Positions 52,714 through 62,670 of a DNA stretch of 64,000 nucleotides are shown one piece after another; the first letter of the stretch is position 1, and each line of letters starts with the position of its first letter. Where the stretch lies: the NCBI GenBank assembly GCA_019426215.1, contig CM033393.1, positions 8,590,046 through 8,654,045 on the forward strand, read 5' to 3'. This DNA comes from Buddleja alternifolia. Taxonomy: Eukaryota > Streptophyta > Magnoliopsida > Lamiales > Scrophulariaceae. The notes beneath the pieces were generated by a model. It was not told the DNA's origin and made no database searches. It was given only the letters and a program-made list of their open reading frames with translations. The position numbers and the translations under genes are program-made.

Positions 52714-54304
52714 TGTTAGGTATACAATAACTAAATTCTACAAAAAATAAACATGGTGGATTCTTTAAAGTTGAATCACTTTGATGAGTTTAATGATTTT
52801 GAATTTATGAAAACATAAACACATTAAATAACTACCTCTTGAAGCGTGAGTGTTGATTCTAACTAAGCCGCAATCTTGAACTTTTGCATCTGGATAATCA
52901 TGTGGAGCATGTTTGAAAATCCTCAGAGTTCCTCTCTCATGATCAAAGTCGTCTAGTGAGAAGAGGGGAGGAATTTCTCTTTTCTGTTACGTGTTATGCA
53001 GATTAGTGTGATACACAAACTATTGAGTTTAAGGATTAAATAAATCCTAAAACTCTGAGCCCATAAGTAGGCGCCTCCAAGGTCCTAGTGGAAGGCCAAG
53101 ATGGGCTCAATTGGCCTAGTCAACTTAGCCCACTATTAACTAATTATTTCTTATTTTAATCTAATTGAATATATAATTAATAAATTGACTAAGCTTTAAA
53201 TTCAAATAATTAATTAACCCAATATATTAAATACTTAAATTAATTGATTTAATTTTTTTTCTTATTAAATCTAATTAAATAACTATTTAAATCAATTTGT
53301 CCATTTAACTAATTTATCCATCTGATGAAAATTACTAAATTGCTCCAACAACCTACACAAAAATATATCCCGCTTACTCCTTGCAGTGCGATTTTCTAGG
53401 ATCAACTCGATTGACAATGAGAAAATACTCAAGGATGTGGGTAACACCTATCCAGCCCTGTGGCCCCACATCATAGCCTAATTGAGTATGAAATAACTAG
53501 GTCATGAAGAACCTGTAGATCATAAAAGTATATGAGTATAAGCGCTTCATTGACGTATTCGAATCAAGTGAGAGTCATGGAGTATGTCAAACTCATTAGA
53601 CTCGATAATGTGCAATAGATCATAGTAAGATGAAATTACAAAACTACCCTGTTCCACACAAGTTAGTTTATCTACATTGGCCAAAGACTTGTCATTTCAT
53701 TTACTTATGATCGCACATGATACACTCTCATTTACTGTCGAGACACTGAATTCCTTGTTGGCAGTCACCTCAAATTTGCTGCTTGCTCATTGAGATCACC
53801 TCAAGGTCGATCGCACCAATTGGTAAATCAGACCTAACTACACTTGTAAGAAATCCAATGCTACAAGAACAAATTCAATCTCACATATACTATTATGATC
53901 AGTGATTTAATTATTGACAATCACTAAATGTCCATGTGATCGGACTGCTACGAGACATGTTCGAATATATTGATTTCATTGATATATTTATGGAACAAGC
54001 TCCCACTATCTCATAGTGTCCGATTGACACTCATTGTTAGAGAATGTGTCATACAAGTCGAATCTTAATGCCCAATCAAGATTCTTCGACTTGCGAACCC
54101 GTTGAAGTGTTCAAGTACGCTACTCTTTCAATGCCTATCTCCTTATCCGGCGATAATGTCTGCATTGATACACATGAACCATTTGTTCAATGCTAATTAA
54201 TGTCATAAAGATTTATATGAACAAAATTTAAACTCTTCATACAATATAAAGAAGAGCACTATACAATCTATCCTCTCGTTGACATCGAGGGCACACACCT
54301 AACA
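52714..54304 (-). repeat. 5' LTR of element F
   Basis: 1,591 bp, plus-strand TGTTAGGTATAC...GGGCACACACCTAACA. Shared blocks with the LTRs of B and D include GGATGTGGGTAACACCTA near 53,434 and the ATCGAGGGCACA outer end. No clear TATA box. No coding content. Confidence 0.83.
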
Positions 54305-54700
54305 GACGATCATTCTCATACTTGCAAGTATAGACCTTTATGTATGTCTTAACAACTGATCAACGCCCATGGAACAAGTTATCCTCCCGAAGAGGATACT
54401 ACACATAAACATGCCTTGACGTGATAGTGATATCCCACCTTCTCATAGTCTCTGTGGCTTGGAACAGTACTTCGGGTTACAATCTTGGAGGACATTTCAC
54501 AATCACCACTATGTGTGTGACCGTTCCCGTAGATTTATGTAATACATGGGGCCTTATCTAAAGAAAGCATTAAAGTCATAAGGATAAGGACAAAAACCAT
54601 TATATTGATAATTTATTAATAAAACTCATTTACAAAGTGAAGAAAACAAACTATTGATTGCTACTATTTGGCTCGCTAGGCGCTCTACACTATCACACGT
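54305..54700 (-). repeat. K: remnant of a C-family LTR
   Basis: Matches the outer end of solo LTR G (32,735-33,005): the TTGATATCCC-like stretch, CATAGTCTCTGTGGCTTGGAAC, GGGGCCTTATCTAA, AAGGATAAGGA and the TTTGGCTCGCTAGGCGCTC end. It is diverged. F inserted into it; the right limit is approximate. Confidence 0.65.
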
Positions 54701-55677
54701 ATGATACTGAAACTCACTTAGACTCACCACATTAACGCGAAATTCCTAAATTTTTAAACCTGTGCATCCAATTGAACCCATGTGGTATTAGAGCTAATAA
54801 TTGTAACTATAAATTTGTGAAACTGATTAATGTGGTACAACAAAAACTATTCCAATTGTAGATATCATTAGTGACAACTTTAATATTATTAATTTTGCTA
54901 CTTAATAATACTTTTTCTTGTAGTGGTTAGGACTAAGTTTGGAGAAAGATGTTTTATTTTCATGCAATAGAACATTATTTTGGGAGTCTTAATAAGAATA
55001 TAAACATAATACATATTAAAACAGATATAAATATTGAGGAAGTTAAAAAGCTTACGATTTTTTTTCTTTAATCAAGGGCTACACAGACTCTATAAGAATT
55101 TAAATAATAAGAGATAAATCAAAAAACAATTTTGAATTGAACTTAAGACCTCCCACATAAAAGTGAAAGATGATACTAATTATTTAAGCATTGTTAATTA
55201 GTAATAAATATAAAGGAAACTAAAAGCCAGCCGGGTCGTCTTTCTATCGTCTCTTAATTATCAAAATTGAATATTGTATATGGATGAAGAATAACAATGA
55301 TCTGTTAAAAAGTAACTTCTTCTAGTAGGAAACACATGCATAATTATTAAATAATAATTAATTGAATGTTTATATTGCTACACGTCTAGAGGCTTCTGCC
55401 ATGAGTGACATTCCAAGTGTGTATCACCATCTGTTGTTTTCTATTTTCACTATAATTCCAAGCATGAATGTTTATAGTTCAATAACATGAGTTCAGTATT
55501 GTCAGCATGATTCAACTATTAATGAGTTATATTCACTATCTTAACAATGTAGAGGGTGGGGAAAGGTCAGTGACAATGATTTTGAACGTCCTAGAAATTT
55601 TACGTGCTTCTGAATTACGAATTTAATTTGTTAATATTACATTTGCTTCAATTTAATGAAATTGTTATGGGATATAT
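54701..55677. other. Unassigned AT-rich DNA
   Basis: No reading frame or retrotransposon match seen. At 54,905-54,927 there is a CACTA-like terminus (TTTTTCTTGTAGTG, reverse complement CACTACAAGAAAAA), preceded by a TTAGTGACAAC motif; no partner end was found. Confidence 0.4.
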
Positions 55678-56638
55678 CAGGGACGGATTCAGGAATGAAC
55701 TCTTGGGGGCGCCGAATTACTATTAATGTAATTTTCTTGTCAATATTTATAAGTAAATCTTCAAACTTATTTTAGTTCTAATAGATAAGTAAAACAAGTA
55801 ATACATGTAAAAAAATACTAACTTTCAAATAAATTTATAGTAGTTTCAAAATATATAAACGTTTCTTAAAAAAATTATCGATATTGTACACGGCGTCCTC
55901 TCATGCCATAAAACTCATCTATACTTTATTTATTAACGATAGAAAATTCTTTCAGTATTTTTCATTCTACTTGATTCTATCTCATTTTAGTTGGAGTTAG
56001 TGATCTTGCCCATTTATTCGTAGATACAAGCTTAAATTTAAGAAGTGCTTTGTTCATCATAAACTAATGTATAAATAATTAACGTAAGAAAGTAACATTC
56101 AACCGCAAAAATTTAACAATTTTATAATTACAAAATAATATAAAATAACAACTATTATTCTATTAAGACTAATATAATCAACTTTATGCAACCTCAAAAT
56201 TTCAACAATATTATAATGATAATTTTTCCAAAGAATATAAATTAACTATTAACACTAATATAATCAATTTATGTTCTTTAAATAAAAAGAACATAACCCA
56301 AAAAAAAAAAAATAATGAACTTATTAAAAATCAACCACATTTCCCAAATTAATAACCGCCGTACACTGTGCACATTTCCAATAACATGAAGTACACAAAA
56401 ATTGGTCAAAAGGTTTATTTTAAAAAAAAATTAATATTTTTCAGCATATGTAGATTCGAACTCCCCACCTCTACTGTGCACACTTGTCCCCTTGCCAGCT
56501 GAACTGATAGTTCTTGGGATATATATATTTATGTCATATATAAATATATATTCTATAAAAAAAATTTGAAATCTCGGGGGGGGTGCCGGGGTCCCCCCGG
56601 CCCCCCCCCCCCCCCCCCCCCAAACTAAATCGGTCCTT
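55678..56638. mobile_element. MULE-like non-autonomous DNA transposon
   Basis: 961 bp between perfect 9-bp copies of GGGATATAT (55,669-55,677 and 56,639-56,647). The ends form imperfect inverted repeats: left AGGGACGGATTCAG, right (reverse complement) AAGGACCGATTTAG, 11 of 14 matching. No transposase. Near the right end are a G-run and a C-run of about 22 bases. The 9-bp duplication suits Mutator-like elements. Confidence 0.65.
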
Positions 56639-56647
56639 GGGATATAT

Positions 56648-57259
56648 ATATAGTCATCCGTTTATCACACCATCATAGTTATTTTTTGCAATTTTTATAT
56701 ATTGTGGAGTGGATCAGATTTTATTCCACCATTTAATGTAACTACAATTTGCATCATTTAGAAGTATTTTTTTATTTTAAAAGATGGATAAAAGTACGTA
56801 CTTGAAAATACATTAAATTTAATCTAAGGGAAAATTCTTCAAAAATCCGTAATTAAACTTTAAAATCAGGTCCCTAGGTATAATTTTATACCCTCAACTC
56901 CCTAATTCATAATATCATTTTGGATTCACTCCGTACCCCCTTAAGACAAAAATGCCCCTCATTTTTTTTATTTTTTTATTCACCATCTTCTCCATCTCTC
57001 TCTTCTCTATTCTCTTACCTCTTTTTATCTTTTTTCCTTCACCACAAATCCGATTACGTAGACTTTTTCGGCGATTGAAGTTGTTCAAAGGTGACACCAT
57101 TTTGTTCTCCATGATGAAAGGAACAAATCAAGATCCATATTGACTCTGTTCTAAGTACAATTTTTATTTTTATTTTTGAATTTCATACGAACAGCAACTG
57201 CCGTATTCGTAAGGCATGTTCGATGCATATTTAGTGCACAATCGACGTATTTTCAATTG
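56648..57259. other. Unassigned DNA before the satellite
   Basis: AT-rich, with a long T/C tract at 56,958-57,040. The phrase AAATTCTTCAAAAATCCG (56,831-56,848) and CAAAAATGCCCCTC (56,946-56,959) look repeat-derived, but I cannot assign them. Small frames on both strands at 56,915-57,143 are low-complexity. Confidence 0.4.
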
Positions 57260-58144
57260 ATATTTAACAGTTTTGCGCAATCTTACGAGAAATTCTATAA
57301 CGCTTTGTAGGATGCTCGGAATCATAAACCGTTTTATCTTTTTAAAGTAGACACATAGGGCTTTCTAACTAAGTATGTCACATTATCAAGAAACATCTGT
57401 AGAAAACAATTTTTGGTTCAAACATAAGCTAAAATTTAATGACAGTTTTGCGCGACTTCACGAGAAAGTTTATAGCATATTATAGAATACTCGGAATCAT
57501 AAACCGTTTTTTTTATTTCAAACTAGAAACATATGGATTTTGTAAAATGTATGAAGTCTTATCAAGAACAATTTAGTATGAGATAATTTTTTATTCAAAC
57601 GTAAGCTAAAATTTTTCTATAGTTTTGCGCAATCTTTCGAGAAATTCTATAACGCATTGTAGAATGCTCGAAATCATAAATCGTTATGTTGTTTTGAAAA
57701 TAGAAACATAGATAGTTCTTAATATGTATGAAAAATTATCAACATATGTTTCGGATGAAGCAGTTTTGTCTACAAACATAAGCTAAAACTTATCGGCAGT
57801 TTTGCGCGACTTCACAAGAAAGTCCATAACGCATTGTACGATGCTCAGAATCATAAGCCCTTTTTCTTCTTTCAAAGTAGACACATAGGAATTTTTGAAA
57901 ATATATGACACATTATCAAAAAACATCTAGTATGAAACAGTTTTTTCTTCAAACATAAGTTAAAATTTATAGACAATTTTGCGCGACTTCACGGAAATGT
58001 CCATAACGCACTGTACAATGCTCGAAATAATAAAATATTTTTTTAAAAAATTAGACACATAGGGCTTTTTGAAAATATATGACATATTATCAAAAAATGT
58101 CTAAAACTAAACAGTTTTTCTGTCGAATGTAAGCTAAATTTAAT
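57260..58144 (+). repeat. 177-bp satellite, left array
   Basis: Five units. The conserved TTTTGCGC occurs at 57,271, 57,446, 57,623, 57,800 and 57,977 (steps 175, 177, 177, 177). Other conserved parts are CGACTTCACGAGAAAGT, ATAACGCATTGTA and TGCTCGGAATCATAAACC. Units are diverged from each other. The array stops at AAATTTAAT, just before the next expected TTTTGCGC. Confidence 0.93.
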
Positions 58145-58151
58145 ATGCATT

Positions 58152-59200
58152 CATACATCGATATTATGTACTAATACGTTATATTAAGTGTACTTGTACA
58201 TCAATTGATAGACAATAATACGTCAATTGACTAGCATTCATACGTCAATTGACTAGCATTCATACATCAATTGATCGACAATCATACGTCGATTTTCAGA
58301 AAATAATACGTGAATTGACTTGCATTCATACGTCAATATTATGTATTAATATGTCATATTAATTGAACCTATACGTCGATTGATAGATAATAATACGTCA
58401 ATTGACTAACATTCATACGTCAATTGATAGACAATCATACGTCAATTTCAGAAAATAATACGTCAATTGACTTGCATTCATAGGTCAATATTATGTATTA
58501 ATACGTCATATTAAGTGTACCAATATGTCAATTGATAGACAATAATACGTCAATTGACTAGAATTCATACGTCAATTGAAATGTACTAATACGTCATATT
58601 AAATGTATTATTACGTCAATTGATAGACAATTATACGTTGATTTCAAAAAATAATACATCAATTGACTTCCATTCATACGTCAATATTTGTATTAATACA
58701 TCATATTAATTGAACCTGTACGTCGATTGATAGATAATAATACGTCAATTGACTAGCATTTATACGTCAAATGATAGACAATCATACGTCGATTTGAGAA
58801 AATAATACGTCAATTGACTTGCATTCATACGTCAATATTATGTATTAATACGTCATGTTAAGTGTACCTATACGTCGATTGATAGACACCAATACGTCAA
58901 TTGACTAGCATTCATACATCAATTGAAATGTACTAATACATCATATTGAATGTATTATTACGTCAATTAATAGACAATCATACGTCAATTTCAGAAAATA
59001 ATACGTCAATTGACTTGCATTCCTACGTCAATATTATGTATTAATACATCATATTTAAGTGTACATATACGTCGATTGATAAACAATAATACATCAATTG
59101 ACTAGCATTCATACATCAATTGATAGACAATCATACGTCAATTTAAGAAAATAATACGTCAATTGACTTGCATTCATATGTCAATATTATGAATTAATAC
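58152..59200 (-). repeat. 22-bp repeat array with 347-bp higher-order period, left
   Basis: Monomers of 22 bp such as ACGTCAATTGACTAGCATTC plus AT. The marker TCAATATTATGTATTAAT recurs at 58,327, 58,479, 58,675, 58,826, 59,022 and 59,175, with alternating steps of about 152 and 196, so the higher-order period is 347-349 bp. On the minus strand the monomer core is TCAATTGACGTATGATTG, matching the right array. Confidence 0.9.
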
Positions 59201-59464
59201 GTTGAAAAGGACCACCTAAAAATTCCTTAAAATGACCAATTCCATGAATTGCTCCACAAGGACCGCCATTAGACTATACATATGTACGTATGTCATTAAA
59301 CTACATACGTACGACATTAGACTATACACATACATTGATAGATTGTACACGTACGTCATTTTATTAATAATACGTCATCTTAAATGTTAACGTATGGCCT
59401 TTATATTTTTTAATACATCTTTTTAGTTGTAACAATACATCATTTCATATATAATAATACTTAT
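59201..59464 (-). repeat. Single inverted copy of the 228-bp repeat
   Basis: The part from 59,380 to 59,460 (AATACGTCATCTTAAATGTT, then CCTTTATATTTTTTAATACATC, TAACAATACATCATTTCATAT) matches the reverse complement of the repeat at 62,671-63,219. The part at 59,201-59,270 is unassigned. Confidence 0.7.
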
Positions 59465-59543
59465 CCCTAAACTCTAAATCCTAACCCCTAAACTCTAAAC
59501 CCTAATCCCTAAACCCTAAATTCTGACCCCTAAACCCTAAATT
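59465..59543. repeat. Interstitial telomere-like repeat
   Basis: About 79 bp of CCCTAAA and variants (CTCTAAA, CCCTAAT, CCCTAAATTCTGAC), the plant telomere unit on the plus strand. It directly follows the point where the CACTA transposase reading frame is lost. Confidence 0.85.
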
Positions 59544-60393
59544 CTGGCCACAAACAACCTCTGCAGTCTAGGTTTCAAGGGAAAATAGCGTAAGACCTTT
59601 TGAGGTATTTTCTTAGACCCTTCGTATTTCCATCTACATGTTTTGCATTTTGGACAATGCTCATAATCCATAAATTCTTTCCGAAAGAGTACACAATCAT
59701 TTGGACAAGCATGGATTTTTTCGTACATAAAACCCAAGTCAGACATCAACTTTTTAGACTCGTCGTATGACTTAGGAATATCCACATCCACTCCTCCGAA
59801 TGCGTCTTTTAAGAGTTCAAGGAGCATATCAAACGACTTGTTGGTCCAGCCGCTTATTAGTTCTTATATGCAACATCTTTATAAGAAACGACAACTTAGA
59901 GTCTGATTCACAACCTTTATACAATTTATCTTCTGAGTCCTTTAAAAGTTTGAGAAGTGTAGCTGCTCTTCCAAGGGGAAAAGGGGCACCCGGAGTTATT
60001 ACAGTTTCTTCTGTATCCAAATTCTCCCCCAAATAAGCATTGGAAATATCATTTAACATCTCTCTTATTTCATCAACATTGCAATCCTCATCCGAATCAT
60101 CTGACTCAACATTTTCCTCAATATTCCCTTCATCAGTTAGATCATCCTCATAGCTTCCCTATGATATACCCACTTAATATAACTCCATTTTATTCCATTT
60201 ATAGACAAGTGATACCGAACAACTTCTTGAGTTTGATCACAAAAATTGTTACAATCATAGCATGGACAAGGGATTTTCTCATGTGGAGCTTTTCTAGAGT
60301 AAGCAAACCTAATGAACTCCTCCACTCCTCCACTCCTTCACCAAAAGAAGGATCCGATCTATTCAATTGCAGCCAACTTCTATCCATTAGCAT
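59537..60393 (-). pseudogene. CACTA transposase (tnp2 type), N-terminal part
   Basis: The start is near 60,390 (MDRSWLQLNRSDPSFGEGVEE), the transposase-associated zinc domain. After a shift at about 60,320, 60,137-60,325 reads FIRFAYSRKAPHEKIPCPCYDC and RYHLSINGIKWSYIKWVYH. The stretch at 59,829-60,059 holds the linker with PLGRAATLLKLLKDSEDKLY. A shift near 59,830 leads to 59,537-59,827: LLELLKDAFGG, SYDESKKLMSDLGFMYEKIH, ACPNDCVLF and YFPLKPRLQRLF, the start of the tnp2 domain. The catalytic core is missing: the frame ends in the telomere-like tract. The enzyme would excise and insert CACTA elements. Confidence 0.87.
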
Positions 60394-60979
60394 GCAAAGC
60401 TAAACAAATCTGAATATAAATAGTAGAGTTAGACAATTTCTTTTCATCAGATGCAAAATCAAAACATAGCCTCAGTAAAATTGGACCTTAGTTTTTGTCA
60501 GGTATATAGATCCTGATTAGCTCAATTAAATTAGTATAAACATTAGAAAACACTTAGAACATATATACTAATTCAAGATTGAGTTCAAATTCAGAATTGC
60601 CAATGTAATGTAACATCAATTACAATAACCAAACAAATGATACAAAAATCAACACATTAAGAAGCCTCAACACCCTCAAAACTACTACTCATACAAGCTT
60701 TCCACATCAATCTATACATAGATCAATTTCTAGATGCAAAAGCAACTGCATGTACACAATTTCACACTATTTCACAGCAAGCTCCACATGTAATATCAAT
60801 TCCAATTTCACACTTTAAAATCTAGAGTAAGCAAACCTAAACAGCAAGCTAAATTAATTTCACACTTGAAAATCACAAACAATGAGGTAAATAACTCAGC
60901 TATTACTAAAGAACCAACTACTAAAGTTTCATGTAATATATTTTCATGTGAGTTTTTATAGAAAGGGGGAGGATATACC
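60394..60979 (-). other. CACTA 5' non-coding region
   Basis: About 590 bp upstream of the transposase start, AT-rich, no open frame of note. No promoter motif that I trust. Confidence 0.5.
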
Positions 60980-61390
60980 GAACAGAAATGAGCTGAAAAA
61001 TTGAGCAATCAACAGCGAGAAATCGAGCTGAAACTTTGAACAATCGAACAGAAATCGAGCTAAAACTTTGAGCAATCGAACAGAAATCGAGCGAAACTTT
61101 GAGCAATCGAACAAAATTGAGCTCAAACTGTAAGCAATCGAACCGAAATGAGCTGAAACTTTGAGCAATCGAACCAAAAGGAGCTGAAACTTTGATCAAT
61201 CGAACCGCAACGAGCTAAAACTTTGAGCAATCGAACTGAAACGATATTGAGCAATCAAACCGAAATGAGTTGAAAATTTTGAGCAATCGAACAGAAACGA
61301 GCTCAAACTTTGAGCAATCGAACCGAAATGAGCTGAAAATTTTGATCAATCAGCACCGAAAAATTGAACCGAAACAAACTAAAAATTGAG
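60980..61390. repeat. 31-bp minisatellite in the CACTA leader
   Basis: About 12 diverged copies of a unit like GAGCAATCGAAC then AGAAATGAGCTGAAACTTT. CAATCGAAC-type cores occur at 61,041, 61,073, 61,104, 61,135, 61,166, 61,197 and 61,228, steps of 31-32 bases. Frames across it on the minus strand are repeat artefacts. Confidence 0.88.
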
Positions 61391-61623
61391 CAGAAATTTG
61401 AAAAAATATTGTTTGAAGAATCGAATGTTGAGATTTGATAAAATGTAGGAGAAATTGTTGCTGGGAATCGATATGATAAAATGTTGTTGAATAGAATAAG
61501 TCTTGGAATTAGGTTGAAATTTCTCTCCATTTTGAAATGTGTCTTGAATTAGAACGATTTGAAATGGGTCATAGATTTAGGGGGTCATGGATTTGAAACG
61601 AGTAGTGGCCCACAACTAGTGGG

Positions 61624-62076
61624 AGTGACGAGAAAAGTGCTTGTCACTTTAGGACTCCACATGTAATTAGTGACAAGAATGTTCTTGCCACTCTAGAAAT
61701 GAATAATGGGCGACAAAAACCTTCTTGTCGCTATAAAAAATTGGGCAAGTTTGGTAGTGACAAGATAATACTTGTCACTCTATTGTTACACTAAACCAAG
61801 ATGGTGTAATTCTATTTATGACAAGAAAAATATTGTCACTATATAAGTTTGCTAGTGACAAAAAACTTTATTGTCATTAAAGTTATTTTCTAATGGTGAC
61901 AAGAAAAATATATTGTCATTAAAACTCACTTTTAAGTGACAAGAAAATTTCTTGTCACTAATATTTATGTTTAAGTGACAAGAAAATTTTCTTGTCACCA
62001 AATATTCATGTTTGTGAGAAGATAAAAAAGTTATCACTTAATACATCTTATTTGTGACAAGTTTAGAGTTGTCACT
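61624..62076. repeat. CACTA subterminal hairpin array
   Basis: About nine inverted repeats built on AGTGACAAG...CTTGTCACT, for example at 61,935-61,959 and 61,974-61,999, spaced about 40-60 bases. In CACTA elements such subterminal repeats bind the accessory protein (TNPA type). Spacing and palindromes are seen directly; the role is by family analogy. Confidence 0.85.
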
Positions 62077-62139
62077 TATTATTTTGTCATTAAAATCATC
62101 TTTTGTTGTAGTGACACTTGAGTATAAATATTTAATATT

Positions 62140-62670
62140 GTCCATTTATGACGTATCTTTACCAATAATCTGACGTATCGTTACAAAATATATTGTTACA
62201 ACTAATATGATGAATATACAATTACGTATTACTACATTGCAATGTCATATTATTACATAAGAATTGACTTATTGTTACATATCAAATGACATATGGTTGC
62301 ATAAAAATTGACTTATTCTTACATATCAATTGACGTATGGCTGTATATAAATTGACGTATGATTGCATATCAATTGACGTATAGTTGCATATAAATTGAC
62401 TTATTCTTACATATCAATTGACGTATGGTTGCATATAAATTGACGTATTCTTACATATCAATTGACGTACGGTTGCATATAAATTGACGTATGATTACAT
62501 ATCAATTGACGTACAGTTGCATATAAACTCACATATGACTACATATAAATTGACATATTCTTACATATCAATTGACGTATGGTTGCATATAAATTGACGT
62601 ATTCTTGCATATCAATTGACGTATGGTTGCATATAAATTGATGTATTCTTGCATATTAATTGCCGTATGT
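62140..62670 (+). repeat. 22-bp repeat array (44-bp dimers), right
   Basis: Monomers ATTGACGTATGGTTGCATAT-AA and ATTGACGTATTCTTACATAT-CA alternate, giving a 44-bp dimer (for example ATTCTTAC at 62,403 and 62,447). The orientation is opposite to the left array at 58,152-59,200. The first 50 bases are more diverged. Confidence 0.9.

Larger units (their letters stand above)
34006..54304 (-). mobile_element. Element F: Ty1-copia retrotransposon, 5' part, split by H
   Basis: Minus-strand relative of B and D. Gag remnant 34,006-34,743; leader 34,744-34,790 continuing at 50,955-52,700 after element H; primer-binding site; 5' LTR 52,714-54,304. The match of the two leader halves across H, with the CAATT duplication, shows that they were once joined. 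E interrupts its gag on the left. The right LTR edge abuts the C-family LTR remnant K. Confidence 0.82.
59544..62113 (-). mobile_element. Truncated CACTA (En/Spm-like) transposon, 5' part
   Basis: The terminus at 62,113 reads, on the minus strand, CACTACAACAAAAGATGATT, a typical CACTA end. Subterminal hairpins (61,624-62,076), a 31-bp minisatellite (60,980-61,390) and the tnp2 N-terminus follow in order. The other end is missing: sequence is lost at about 59,544. The 3-bp duplication would be ACA at 62,114-62,116; its partner is gone. Confidence 0.85.

Noticed and set aside
56575..56625. Assembly error at the G/C homopolymers
   Set aside because: Possible in length, but the flanking inverted ends and 9-bp duplication are coherent, so I kept the element and only flag the run length as uncertain.
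58152..59200. CRISPR-like array of short repeats
   Set aside because: Monomers are contiguous and diverged, without unique spacers; the DNA is eukaryotic.
60921..61199. Frames encoding repeated FDCSKFQLDF-like peptides
   Set aside because: Artefact of the 31-bp minisatellite; no start context or domain.
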